Shown: positions 40,602 to 48,900 of the stretch, in pieces
Position numbering within the stretch: the first letter of the stretch is position 1
Layout of the letters: the number at the start of each line of letters is the position of its first letter
Assembly (NCBI RefSeq): GCF_026586805.1
Contig: NZ_JAPFHA010000011.1
Location: 83,982-147,981 of the forward strand
Source of the DNA: Niveibacterium sp. 24ML
GTDB lineage: Bacteria; Pseudomonadota; Gammaproteobacteria; Burkholderiales; Rhodocyclaceae
Direction of reading: 5' to 3'
DNA: 64,000 bases
The notes under the pieces: model-generated
The model's database searches: none
Told to the model about the DNA's origin: nothing
Seen by the model: only the letters and a program-made list of their open reading frames with translations
Program-made: the position numbers and the translations under genes

Positions 40602-40960
40602 GTACACCGGCCCCGAACATTCCCCGCCCAGCGGTGCTCTCGCTCAGCATCAACTCGAAGTCCGCCCTGTTTGCCGCTTACATGCCCTTCATCAGCAATG
40701 GCGGGCTGTTCATCCCCACCAACAAGACCTACGGTTTGGGCGACGAAGTCTTCATGCTGCTGCAACTGATGGACGATCCTGCCAAATTGCCGGTCAAGGG
40801 CAAGGTTGTCTGGATGTCGCCACCAAACGCACAGGGGAACCGGACCCAGGGCGTGGGCGTGCAATTCACGCAAGACGAAAGCGGTGCAACCGTACGCGCC
40901 AAGATCGAGCAAGTTCTCGGCGCGCATATCGGCTCGAACCGCCCGACCCATACCATCTGA
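40598..40960 (+). CDS. pilZ: type IV pilus assembly protein PilZ
   Basis: A 120-residue PilZ-domain protein close in layout to Pseudomonas PilZ: RPAVLSLSINSKSALFAAYM, FISNGGLFIPTNKTYGLGDE and GKVVWMSPPNAQGNRTQGVG. As in that protein, the RxxxR motif for cyclic-di-GMP binding is not evident near the start, so it probably acts through protein contacts in pilus assembly. The order holB-pilZ-tatD matches that in Pseudomonas. It overlaps holB by four bases. Confidence 0.9.
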   Translation: MSTPAPNIPRPAVLSLSINSKSALFAAYMPFISNGGLFIPTNKTYGLGDEVFMLLQLMDDPAKLPVKGKVVWMSPPNAQGNRTQGVGVQFTQDESGATVRAKIEQVLGAHIGSNRPTHTI

Positions 40961-40986
40961 TCGCGCACGCCTAGCCTGCAAACCAC

Positions 40987-41009
40987 GCGGCGGCATCTGC
41001 CGCCGCTTT
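40987..41009 (+). terminator. terminator-like hairpin after pilZ
   Basis: The perfect stem GCGGCGGC/GCCGCCGC with ATCT loop is followed by TTTCATTTTG, 26 bases after the pilZ stop and just ahead of the tatD start. The T run is interrupted, so termination may be partial and readthrough to tatD is possible. Confidence 0.5.
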
Positions 41010-41023
41010 CATTTTGAGTCGCC

Positions 41024-41794
41024 ATGTTCGTTGATTCGCATTGCCATATCGATTTCGCTGACCTCGTTGATCTGGGCGACGCGCTCTTCGCCGGCATGGC
41101 AAATGCCGGCGTGAGCCACGCGCTGTGTGCCGGCGTGAGCATTGAACGCCTGCCAGGCGTGATGGCCATTGCCGAGGCCCACCCGAACGTCTATTGCTCA
41201 GTCGGCGTCCACCCGGAGCACAGTGAAGGCGAAGACCCGGATGCCGCGCGCCTGGTGGCGCTCGCACAACACCCCAAGGTAGTCGCAATCGGCGAGACCG
41301 GGCTCGACTATTACTGGCACAAAGACAAGCCAGAGTGGCAGCGCGAACGCTTCCGGCAGCACATCCGCGCAGCGCGCGCCTGCAGAAAGCCGCTGATCGT
41401 GCATACCCGCGACGCCGCGGACGACACGCTGCGGCTGATGCGGGAAGAAAGTGCTGACCAGGCGTGCGGTGTGATGCACTGCTTCACCGAAACCTGGGAG
41501 GTGGCGACCGGCGCACTTGATCTGGGTTTCTACATTTCCTTTTCGGGCATTGTCACCTTCAAGAACGCCACCCAGATCAAGGACGTCGCCACCCGGATGC
41601 CGCTCGATCGCATCCTGATCGAGACCGACTCGCCTTATCTCGCACCGGTGCCGTATCGCGGCAAGCTCAACCAGCCGGCCTACGTGCCCCACGTCGCGCA
41701 TGAAATCGCCCGGCTGCGCGGGGTTTCCGTGGACGAGATCGCCAGCGCGAGCACAGCCAACTTCTTCCGCCTATTCAAGGACGCCCGGCCGTGA
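41024..41794 (+). CDS. TatD family metal-dependent hydrolase
   Basis: A 256-residue TIM-barrel hydrolase of the YcfH/TatD group: FVDSHCHIDFADLVDLG, AIGETGLDYYWHKDKPEWQR, PLIVHTRDAADDTLRLM, GVMHCFTETWEVA and ILIETDSPYLAPVPYRGK carry the metal ligands. A deoxyribonuclease activity is known for relatives. Gene order after pilZ is the usual one. It overlaps the ankyrin gene downstream by four bases and is a distant paralogue of the TatD protein at 24011. Confidence 0.92.
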   Translation: MFVDSHCHIDFADLVDLGDALFAGMANAGVSHALCAGVSIERLPGVMAIAEAHPNVYCSVGVHPEHSEGEDPDAARLVALAQHPKVVAIGETGLDYYWHKDKPEWQRERFRQHIRAARACRKPLIVHTRDAADDTLRLMREESADQACGVMHCFTETWEVATGALDLGFYISFSGIVTFKNATQIKDVATRMPLDRILIETDSPYLAPVPYRGKLNQPAYVPHVAHEIARLRGVSVDEIASASTANFFRLFKDARP

Positions 41795-42432
41795 GAGCGG
41801 CGTGCTGCCTGGTTCTGCTACTTGCCGGCCTTGCCAGCATGGCCGCAGATGCGGCAACCAGCTTCATCCAGGCGCGCACGGCTGCCGAAACCGGCCGGCC
41901 CACGGTGATCCGCGACTACCTGGACGAAGGCGGCGCGATCGACCTGCTCGACGAGCGTGGCAGTAGCTTGCTGATCTACGCCGCCCGCGAAGGCCATGCG
42001 GAGGTGGTCGCGCTCTTGCTCGCGCGCGGGGCCAATCCCGCGCAACGTAGCCTGCATGGGGAAACCGCAATCTCGCTGGCGGCGATGAACGGTCACCGCG
42101 AGGTGATCGATGCCTTCCTCGCCGCAGGCGCGCCAATTGAAGTCCCAAATGCGTGGTCACCGCTGCACTATGCCGCCTACATGGGGCACGAGAAGCTGGT
42201 CGAGCGGCTGCTGCAAGCCGGCGCAAGGGTGGATGCGCCGGCAGACAACGGCGCCACGGCCCTGATGCTGGCTATACGCGGCGGACACCTCGACGTGGTC
42301 GAGACACTGCTTGGCGCAGGCGCTAGCCTGACGGTGCGCAGCGACCGGGGCCTGACGCCGCTGGGCTGGGCGCTTGCAAACGAGCAGCACCGGATCGCCG
42401 ATCGATTGCGCAAAGCGGGTGCGCGCGAGTGA
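41791..42432 (+). CDS. exported ankyrin repeat protein
   Basis: A 213-residue protein with a signal peptide (RAACCLVLLLAGLASMAADA) and then about five ankyrin repeats: GSSLLIYAAREGHAEVVALL, GETAISLAAMNGHREVIDAF, WSPLHYAAYMGHEKLVERLL, GATALMLAIRGGHLDVVETL and GLTPLGWALANEQHRIADRL. It is therefore a periplasmic protein-binding module of unknown partner. The four-base overlap with tatD implies co-expression; ankyrin genes in this place are common in betaproteobacteria. Confidence 0.9.
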   Translation: MRAACCLVLLLAGLASMAADAATSFIQARTAAETGRPTVIRDYLDEGGAIDLLDERGSSLLIYAAREGHAEVVALLLARGANPAQRSLHGETAISLAAMNGHREVIDAFLAAGAPIEVPNAWSPLHYAAYMGHEKLVERLLQAGARVDAPADNGATALMLAIRGGHLDVVETLLGAGASLTVRSDRGLTPLGWALANEQHRIADRLRKAGARE

Positions 42433-42565
42433 AAACCCACGCGCGCATGGGGGGCGGTGGGCCGGCATGCGCGGCGGATCGCCCTGGCTGGCTACATATT
42501 CGGCTCACCGCGCGACAGAGCATGCGACTGACCATGCGGCCACCTGAGCGCGGACTTCTTGCGGC

Positions 42566-42973
42566 ATGAGCACGTCGCGCTATCCGCTTGCGCCAGACGA
42601 GGTGGAGTTTTCTGCGATCCGCGCGCAGGGCGCGGGTGGGCAGAACGTCAACAAGGTCTCCAGCGCGCTTCACTTGCGCTTTGACATCCGCAGCTCATCC
42701 CTGCCTGAGCTGATCAAGGATCGCCTGCTGGCGCTGTCCGATCAGCGCATCACCCGTGAAGGCGTAGTCATCATCAAGGCACAGACATACCGTAGCCTTG
42801 AGCAGAACCGCGCCGATGCGCTCGAACGCCTGCAGGCCCTGATCGATTCGGTGAGCGTCGTGCTGCGCACGCGGCGCGCAAGCAAACCCACGCGCGGCAG
42901 CGTGCTGCGCCGCCTTGAAAGCAAAACCCGCCGCGCCCAGGTCAAGGCAAATCGGCGCAGCCACGACGAGTAG
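42566..42973 (+). CDS. arfB: alternative ribosome-rescue factor (peptidyl-tRNA hydrolase ArfB)
   Basis: A 135-residue protein that frees ribosomes stalled without a stop codon. The catalytic GGQ motif lies in AIRAQGAGGQNVNKVSSALH near residue 24, followed by LRFDIRSSSLPELIKDRLL. The C-terminal tail is strongly basic (RRLESKTRRAQVKANRRSHD), as needed to enter the empty mRNA channel. No long 5' neighbour overlaps; a terminator follows 50 bases after its stop. Confidence 0.93.
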   Translation: MSTSRYPLAPDEVEFSAIRAQGAGGQNVNKVSSALHLRFDIRSSSLPELIKDRLLALSDQRITREGVVIIKAQTYRSLEQNRADALERLQALIDSVSVVLRTRRASKPTRGSVLRRLESKTRRAQVKANRRSHDE

Positions 42974-43022
42974 CACAGCCGCGGGCAGTCTTGGCGCCGG
43001 TGTGCCAACGCCCCCAAAACAG

Positions 43023-43048
43023 AACCGCGCCTCTCGGCGCGGTTTTTT
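43023..43048 (+). terminator. rho-independent terminator after arfB
   Basis: The stem AACCGCGCC/GGCGCGGTT has a TCTC loop and runs into T6. It lies between arfB and the convergent prc gene; the A-rich left flank may give weaker termination for prc. Confidence 0.88.
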
Positions 43049-43068
43049 GTCCTCCAAGCGGGCCTTGA

Positions 43069-45213
43069 TCAGCGCGCGAGCTTTGCCTCTGGCGGCAACA
43101 GTTTGGCCGCGAGTTTCGGATCCGCCCGCAACAGACCCAGCTGATCACTGACTATCTGCGCGGCTTCGTTCAGTGCGGGGTCGATCGCCTTGGCCGGCTT
43201 CTTCGCCTTCTTGTTCTTGGTGGCCTGCGCGGGGCGCTCGTTGTCGAGCAGTCCGTCGTCGGCATAGAGCGAGTCCTCATCTTCCTCATCACCGGCGGGC
43301 CGGATCACGGCGGCGCGGCGCTTGAGCTTCGCCTCGATCGCTTCGCGCTCTGCGCGGCGCTCGGCCTCATTGAGTGAAGCGCTGTTCTGCTTGCGCTTGG
43401 CAACAAGCTCTGCCGCGTCTTCGGTCAATTGCTTCAGGCCGGGCAGGCTGGCAAGACGCGCCTCGTGGCGCACCAGCAGCGTTGGCAGAACGCTCGCGGG
43501 ATTTCCAACCGACAGGTACGCAGCCGCCTTGATGTGGCCACCGGGCAGAGCGTTGTCGTAGCTGGATTCACCCATGCGCTCAAGATCAGACAGGATCGGG
43601 AAGACGATGTCCGGCGTCACGCCCTTGAGCTGCGTGGTGCTGCCGTTGATGCGGTAGAACTCGGCAACCGTCAGTTTCACTTCACCGAAGGTCGGTTTGG
43701 GCGGCTTGAGCATCTGATCGAGGCTGATCACGGTTTGCACCGTGCCTTTGCCAAAGCTCGGTTCGCCCACCACGATGCCTCGCCCGTAGTCCTGGATCGC
43801 CGCAGCGAAGATCTCGGACGCCGAGGCCGAGAAGCGGTTGATCAGCACCACCAGCGGCCCACCCCAGGCCAATCCGGCTGTGCTATCGACCTCGACACCG
43901 ACTTTGCCCTGGGTGTCGCGCTGCTGCACCACCGGCCCCTGATCGATGAACAGGCCGGTGATGTCCACCGCCTGGCGCAAGGAGCCGCCGCCGTTGTTGC
44001 GCAGATCGACGACGATGCCTTCCACCTTTTCCTTCTTCAGTTCAGCGATCAGACGCGCGACGTCACGCGATGCACTGCGGAAGGTTTTGTCGCCCTTGCG
44101 GTGCGCTTCGAAATCCTCGTAGAACGAAGGCAGTGTGATCACGCCGATCTTGCGTTCAAGCCGCCCATCCTTGACCTTGATGATCGAGCGCTTCGCGGCC
44201 TGTTCTTCGATGTTGATCTTCTTGCGGATCAGGCGGATCAGTTTTCGGTCGCCATCAGGGCCCGCGTCGGCCGGCAGGACGTCGAGCACCACCACCGTGT
44301 CGAGCTTGCCGCGGATCTTCGTCACCACATCGTCCAGACGCCAGCCCATCACTTCGGTGACTTCGCCATCACCCTGGCCCACGCCAACGATACGATCGCC
44401 GACCTTGAGCTTGCCTGACAAGGCAGCCGGGCCGCCGGGCACGAGTTCGCGGATCATCGTGTAGTCGTCGCGCGACTGCAGCACGGCCCCAATACCCACC
44501 AGCGACAGCTTCATCGCAATGTCGAACTCTTCCGAGGCGCGCGGGCCCAGATAGTTGGTGTGCGGGTCGATCGTGGTCGCGTACACGTCCATGAAGATCT
44601 GGAACACGTCGTTCGAATTGACCTTTTCAATCCGCGACAGATAGCCCTCGTAGCGCTTGTCGAGCGTCTTGCGGATGCTCTCGTCCTTTTGCCCGGCCAG
44701 GCGCAGGCGCAGCCAGTCGTTCTTCACGCGCTTGCGCCAAAGCTCTTGCACCTCGGCCTGGGTCTTGGGCCAGGGCGCGGCCTTGCGATCGAACTCGATG
44801 CTTTCCTTGACGGTGAAGTCAAAGGGCTGGTTGAGCGCCTGACGCGAGTACTTGAAGCGCGCGACCAGGCGCTCGCGGTAAGCGTTGTAGATCGCAAACG
44901 GAATCCGCACGTCTTCGGCGAGGATTGCGTCGTCCAGCTTGTTCCGCAGCGTGGCGAACTGGTCGATGTCACCTTGCAGGAAAAGGATTCGTTCCCCGTC
45001 CAGCGCCTCGATGTACTTGTCCATCACCTTGGCCGACAAGGCGTCGTTGATCTGCGGCGTGCTGTAGTGAAAGCGGGTCAGCAGGCCGGCAACCAGCCGC
45101 GCGGCGGCAGGCTGGTGCTCCAGCGGTGCCAGGTCGGCACCCGATTCGGCGGGTACGGGCCCCGCAATCATCGTGGATGCGGTCAGCAGGGCCCAGATCA
45201 GGAACTTCTTCAT
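43069..45213 (-). CDS. prc: carboxy-terminal processing (tail-specific) protease
   Basis: A periplasmic S41 serine protease. The 714-residue protein has a signal peptide (FLIWALLTASTMIAGPVPAE), an N-terminal helical region, a PDZ domain (IRELVPGGPAALSGKLKVGD), the protease core with the catalytic Ser in NRFSASASEIFAAAIQDYGR (near residue 460) and Lys in GEPSFGKGTVQTV (near residue 485), and a charged C-terminal region (DUF3340-like) with an acidic stretch DEEDEDSLYADDG. The ATG at 45213 is preferred to a TTG five codons upstream because it begins MKKFLIWALL. Confidence 0.95.
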   Translation of the reverse strand: MKKFLIWALLTASTMIAGPVPAESGADLAPLEHQPAAARLVAGLLTRFHYSTPQINDALSAKVMDKYIEALDGERILFLQGDIDQFATLRNKLDDAILAEDVRIPFAIYNAYRERLVARFKYSRQALNQPFDFTVKESIEFDRKAAPWPKTQAEVQELWRKRVKNDWLRLRLAGQKDESIRKTLDKRYEGYLSRIEKVNSNDVFQIFMDVYATTIDPHTNYLGPRASEEFDIAMKLSLVGIGAVLQSRDDYTMIRELVPGGPAALSGKLKVGDRIVGVGQGDGEVTEVMGWRLDDVVTKIRGKLDTVVVLDVLPADAGPDGDRKLIRLIRKKINIEEQAAKRSIIKVKDGRLERKIGVITLPSFYEDFEAHRKGDKTFRSASRDVARLIAELKKEKVEGIVVDLRNNGGGSLRQAVDITGLFIDQGPVVQQRDTQGKVGVEVDSTAGLAWGGPLVVLINRFSASASEIFAAAIQDYGRGIVVGEPSFGKGTVQTVISLDQMLKPPKPTFGEVKLTVAEFYRINGSTTQLKGVTPDIVFPILSDLERMGESSYDNALPGGHIKAAAYLSVGNPASVLPTLLVRHEARLASLPGLKQLTEDAAELVAKRKQNSASLNEAERRAEREAIEAKLKRRAAVIRPAGDEEDEDSLYADDGLLDNERPAQATKNKKAKKPAKAIDPALNEAAQIVSDQLGLLRADPKLAAKLLPPEAKLAR

Positions 45214-45369
45214 TGGCGTCTTCAACACAACAGGATCCCATCACCGGCAGATGTATTGGAACTGCCCGACTATGGCAGGCAGAGCCTCGCAATTTACGGG
45301 AAAACCGCCAGATCTGCGCAGCAAGCCCGCACGCCGGGGCAAAAAGCCGCGCAGATTGGGGCGGTGTCC

Positions 45370-46977
45370 TCAGCCCAGGCGCCAGCGCAGCATCGCGCTG
45401 GCGTGATCAACCAGCAGCGCAAGCAGCAGCATCGCCAGGATGATCGCGCAGGCGTTACCAAGGCGGAAAAGCGACAGCTCGTAGTAAAGCGCCTGACCCA
45501 AGCCGCCGGCGCCAACGAAGCCCATCACCGCCGCCATGCGGATATTGATCTCCCAGCGATACAGCGTGTATGCGAGCCACTGCGGGGCCACTTGCGGCAG
45601 CGCACCGTAGAGGAAGGCGAGCGAGCGCGGGGCGCCGCTGGTGCGCAGCGCCGCTTCGCCCGCAGGTGGCGCGTTTTCGAGCGCTTCGGCGTAGAGCCGG
45701 CCGAGCACGCCGCAGGTATGCAGTGCCAGTGCCAGCGCCCCAGCGAAGGGGCCGAGGCCCACTGCCAGTACGGTGATCGTTGCCCACACCAGCTCGGGCA
45801 CCGCGCGCAGCAAGTTGAGCGCAAAGCGCGTGATGGCCTTGAGCACGGCGCCACAGCGCCCGGCCGCCGGCAACGCGAGCACCGCTGCCAGGCAGGCCGC
45901 CAGCACCGTGCCGACCAGCGAAGTCGCCAGGGTTTCGAGCGAGCCGCTCGCGATCTTGCCGAGCAAGGGCAGATCGTGGGCCGGTGGCAGGAATTCACCG
46001 AGGAAGCGCGCGATATCGCTGCCCGCGTGCGCCCCGAACAGCGCGCCGAGATCTAGCCCGATCATGCGCCAGGCGCTCACGCACACCAGCGCACCAGCCA
46101 GCGCCAGCACCCAGCCGCTGACGATGCGTTTGTGCAGCGCATCCGGCGGCGCATCCATCCAGCGCCGCAGCAGGTTCGATAGCGCATCGGCGGCGAGCAC
46201 CAGCAGCAGGAAGGCGGTGAGGATGCTCGCTACTTCGCCGCCGTTGAAGGCCTTCATCGACTGATCCATCAGCTGGCCCATGCCGCCAGCGCCCACCAGG
46301 CCCATCACCACTGCGGCGCGCAGCGCGCATTCCCAGCGGTAAATCGAGTACGACACCAGCTCGGGCACCGCATTGGGCAGCAAGCCATACACCAGGGCGG
46401 CTGTGCGGCTGCCGCCCGCAGCGAGGATTGCCCGCGCCGGCCCGCGGTCAACCGAATCCAGAATCTCCGCAAACACCTTGGCGAGCATGCCGCCGTAGGT
46501 GAGCGCGAGCGCCAGCACCGCCGCGCTGGGGCCGAGCCCGAACACCCGCACAAACAGCAGCGCCCACACCAGTTCAGGGATGCCGCGCAGGAACAGCGTC
46601 AGCGCCTTCACCGCCTGACGCACTGCCGGGCGCCATATCGCTCGCGGCGCCGGGCCAATCGCAGAGACCGATAGCGCCGCGGTGCTGCCCACGGCAAGTG
46701 GAATGGCGATCAGCAGCGCCAGCAGGGTGCCGACGGTGGCAATTGCCAGCGTTTGAAGCACTGCATCGCGTAACAGGCCCAGGAAGAACGTGTCGTGCGC
46801 AAGCGGCCAGAAGCTGGCGACGAAGCCGCCCGCCACCTTGAGGTTTGCAGGGTCGAGCAGGGCGGCAGGATCGACCTGCGCGACCTTTCCGATCGGCCAC
46901 GCGAGCGCGAGCACCAGCATGCAGCCGATCAGCCGCCCGGCCGCTGCCGGGTCGCGCGAGTCGCGGCTCAGCAGCAT
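45370..46977 (-). CDS. PhnE-like ABC permease, two permease modules fused in tandem
   Basis: A 535-residue inner-membrane protein made of two PhnE-like halves (about residues 15-270 and 280-535). Each half has the cytoplasmic EAA-type loop: EILDSVDRGPARAILAAGGS and EALENAPPAGEAALRTSGAP, followed by PNAVPELVSYSIYRWE and PQVAPQWLAYTLYRWE, and a VGAGGMGQLM/VGAGGLGQAL segment. A single polypeptide thus supplies the permease dimer. It overlaps the ATPase gene by 10 bases. Substrate is set by the binding protein encoded at 47854. Confidence 0.88.
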   Translation of the reverse strand: MLLSRDSRDPAAAGRLIGCMLVLALAWPIGKVAQVDPAALLDPANLKVAGGFVASFWPLAHDTFFLGLLRDAVLQTLAIATVGTLLALLIAIPLAVGSTAALSVSAIGPAPRAIWRPAVRQAVKALTLFLRGIPELVWALLFVRVFGLGPSAAVLALALTYGGMLAKVFAEILDSVDRGPARAILAAGGSRTAALVYGLLPNAVPELVSYSIYRWECALRAAVVMGLVGAGGMGQLMDQSMKAFNGGEVASILTAFLLLVLAADALSNLLRRWMDAPPDALHKRIVSGWVLALAGALVCVSAWRMIGLDLGALFGAHAGSDIARFLGEFLPPAHDLPLLGKIASGSLETLATSLVGTVLAACLAAVLALPAAGRCGAVLKAITRFALNLLRAVPELVWATITVLAVGLGPFAGALALALHTCGVLGRLYAEALENAPPAGEAALRTSGAPRSLAFLYGALPQVAPQWLAYTLYRWEINIRMAAVMGFVGAGGLGQALYYELSLFRLGNACAIILAMLLLALLVDHASAMLRWRLG

Positions 46978-47783
46978 GGCAGGCCGGTCGCCGATACCCG
47001 CGGCAGCGCGCTCGTAAGCGCGGGCGGCGAACCGGGCGTGACGCGTTCGGATGCGTAGAGCGCGGTTAGATCGCCTTCACTCACTTCACCGGCCGATTTG
47101 TCGAACGCGATGCGTCCGTCGCGCACCCCGACGATACGTGAGAAGCGTGCCCGCGCAAGGTCCACTGCATGCAGGCTGGCGATCAGCGTTGCGCCGCGCT
47201 GGCGGGCGTCGTCGCACAGCACGGCGAGGGTGTGGTCGGCGAGCGCCGGGTCGAGTGCCGATACCGGCTCATCGGCCAGGATCAGCGCCGGGGCTTGGTA
47301 GAGCACCCGCGCGATGCCGACGCGCTGCAGTTGCCCGCCGGACACCTGGTCGCAGCGTTCGAAGAGTTTGTCGGTCAGATCAAGCCGCTGCAGGGCCGCG
47401 CGTGCGCCGGCGATGTCCTGCGGCGCGATCAGCGACAGCAGCGACTTCCAGATCGGCCACACACCCAGTCGCCCCGCGAGCGTGGCGGTGACGACACGCT
47501 GCCGCGGCGGCAAGGGTGGCGCCTGATGAATGGTGCCGATACGGCTGCGCAGCACGCGCAGATCTTCGCGGCCTAGTCGCCACGGGTCACGAGTGTCGAG
47601 CTGCAGCGTGCCGCTGCTGGCGCGCAGGGCGGTGGCGAGGCAGCGCAAGAGGCTGGTTTTGCCGGCACCCGAAGGGCCGATGATGGCGACTTGCTCGCCG
47701 CGTGCGAGGCGCAGATCAACACCGGCAAGGCCGGGCTGCTCGGCGCCGTAGTTCAGGCGCAAGTCTGAAACGAGGATTTCCAT
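46968..47783 (-). CDS. PhnC-like ABC transporter ATPase
   Basis: A 271-residue ATP-binding subunit. Walker A IIGPSGAGKTSLLRCLATAL, Q-loop in IGTIHQAPPLPPRQRV, signature QVSGGQLQRVGIARVLYQAP, Walker B LILADEPVSALDPALAD and switch His in IASLHAVDLA are all present. It has the PhnC-type insertion between Q-loop and signature (LAGRLGVWPIWKSLLSL). The C-terminus carries a short extra tail ending in two cysteines. It lies between the permease (10-base overlap) and binding-protein genes. Confidence 0.88.
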   Translation of the reverse strand: MEILVSDLRLNYGAEQPGLAGVDLRLARGEQVAIIGPSGAGKTSLLRCLATALRASSGTLQLDTRDPWRLGREDLRVLRSRIGTIHQAPPLPPRQRVVTATLAGRLGVWPIWKSLLSLIAPQDIAGARAALQRLDLTDKLFERCDQVSGGQLQRVGIARVLYQAPALILADEPVSALDPALADHTLAVLCDDARQRGATLIASLHAVDLARARFSRIVGVRDGRIAFDKSAGEVSEGDLTALYASERVTPGSPPALTSALPRVSATGLPCC

Positions 47784-47853
47784 GAGCCGCTTCGTGCAGG
47801 TTCAATCAGCCGCCCGCCGCCGTGCCGTGGCACCGCCGCGGGCGGGCCAGGCC

Positions 47854-48723
47854 TTAGCGCAGCAGGCCGGCAGCCTGTGCAGCCTGCTCGATGCTCTGGT
47901 AGTTCTCAGGCTTGGTCGGCACGAAGCGGGTAGCGCGCTGCAGTGCCATCAGCTCCTTGTGCTCGGGGTTGGCCGGATCGAGCTTGAGGAAGGCGTCACG
48001 GATCTTCTTGGCAACTGCCGGGTCGATATCGCCGCGCACCGTCCAGTTGTAGTCAAAGTAGGGCGGGGTGGTGTTGAACACGCGCACCTTGGCGGTATCG
48101 ACCTTGCCGGCTTCGACCAGCTTGTCCCACACCGAGGCGTTGAGTACGCCAGCGTCGGCGCGGCCCGATTGGACGAAGGCCACGGTTGCGTCATGCGCGC
48201 CGGAGAAGGCGACCGTCTTGAAGTCTTTTTCCGGCGTCAGGCCCGCTTGCAGCAGGTAGTAACGCGGCATCAGGTGGCCGGAGGTGGACGATGGCGAGCC
48301 GAAGGCGAAGGTCTTGCCCTTCAGATCGGCCAGCGACTTGATTGCCGGGTCGGCGGTGATGAAACGGCTGGTGAATTTCTCGTCTTCAACACGCTGCACC
48401 AGCGGAATGGCGGTGCCGGCGGTACGCAGCTTGGCTTGCACATAGGTAAAGCCACCCAGCCAGGCCATGTCGATGCGTTTAGCCGCTAGCGCTTCCACCA
48501 CGCCGGCGTAGTCGGTAACCGGCACGAAGCTCACCGGCATGCCGATCTCTTTTTCAAGATACTTGCCGAGCGGCGCGAACTTGCGTTGCAACTCGGTCGG
48601 CGATTCGTCCGGAATCGCGGAAACCTTGAGTTCCTTCATCTGCGCGAAGGAAGGGGTGGCGAGCGCCGCAAGGGCAAGCGCCGCCAGGCCACGCAGTGCG
48701 TGGCGACGGAAGTGGTTCAGCAT
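47854..48723 (-). CDS. PhnD-like substrate-binding protein (putative selenate-type)
   Basis: A 289-residue periplasmic binding protein with a signal peptide (LRGLAALALAALATPSFAQ). VSAIPDESPTELQRKFAPLG, DMAWLGGFTYVQAKLRT, FAFGSPSSTSGHLMPRYYLL and PPYFDYNWTVRGDIDP match, as far as I can recall, the PhnD relatives annotated as putative selenate-binding proteins rather than true phosphonate binders. Substrate is therefore uncertain: selenate, phosphonate or another oxyanion. It heads the transporter operon; a GGAG site lies 5 bases ahead of the ATG, right after a terminator-like hairpin. Confidence 0.85.
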   Translation of the reverse strand: MLNHFRRHALRGLAALALAALATPSFAQMKELKVSAIPDESPTELQRKFAPLGKYLEKEIGMPVSFVPVTDYAGVVEALAAKRIDMAWLGGFTYVQAKLRTAGTAIPLVQRVEDEKFTSRFITADPAIKSLADLKGKTFAFGSPSSTSGHLMPRYYLLQAGLTPEKDFKTVAFSGAHDATVAFVQSGRADAGVLNASVWDKLVEAGKVDTAKVRVFNTTPPYFDYNWTVRGDIDPAVAKKIRDAFLKLDPANPEHKELMALQRATRFVPTKPENYQSIEQAAQAAGLLR

Positions 48724-48732
48724 GTTGGCTCC

Positions 48733-48770
48733 AAAAAAACCACCCCGGCGCGGGGCCGTGCCCGCCGGGG
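48733..48770 (-). promoter_or_regulatory. terminator-like hairpin in the leader of the phnD-like gene
   Basis: Read toward the gene, CCCCGGCG and CGCCGGGG arms enclose a 12-base loop and are followed by GG and an unbroken T7, which ends exactly where the GGAG ribosome binding site begins. It sits inside the probable 5' leader, not after a gene, so it could act as an attenuator or mask translation. Confidence 0.6.
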
Positions 48771-48817
48771 TTTATACGTGGGGTAGTGCGTTGGTGCGGT
48801 ACTCAGACCGCGGGCGG

Positions 48818-48823
48818 ATTATA
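48818..48823 (-). promoter_or_regulatory. -10 element of the phnD-like transporter operon
   Basis: A perfect TATAAT read toward the transporter genes lies 94 bases upstream of the ATG, between the DUF4136 terminator and the leader hairpin. The -35 region is poor (GGCGCA at 16 bases), so an activator may be needed. Confidence 0.5.
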
Positions 48824-48853
48824 CGGGTGGCCCCGTTCATGCGCCGCCCAAAC

Positions 48854-48878
48854 AAAAAGGGCGCCTTGCGGCGCCCTT
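48854..48878 (-). terminator. rho-independent terminator after the DUF4136 gene
   Basis: The stem AAGGGCGCC/GGCGCCCTT with a 4-base loop is followed on the minus strand by T5. It begins 22 bases after the DUF4136 stop and separates that gene from the transporter operon. Confidence 0.85.
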
Positions 48879-48900
48879 GCTGGAGGAGACTGCCGGGCGG

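Noticed and set aside
45305..45360. Inverted repeat ATCTGCGC/GCGCAGAT downstream of the permease gene, considered as a terminator
   Set aside because: The loop is about 29 bases and no T run follows on the expected strand.
44560..46056. A 498-codon plus-strand open frame across the prc/phnE junction
   Set aside because: It is antisense to prc and the permease gene, both with clear motifs, and its translation is rich in Arg, Gln and His without any domain.
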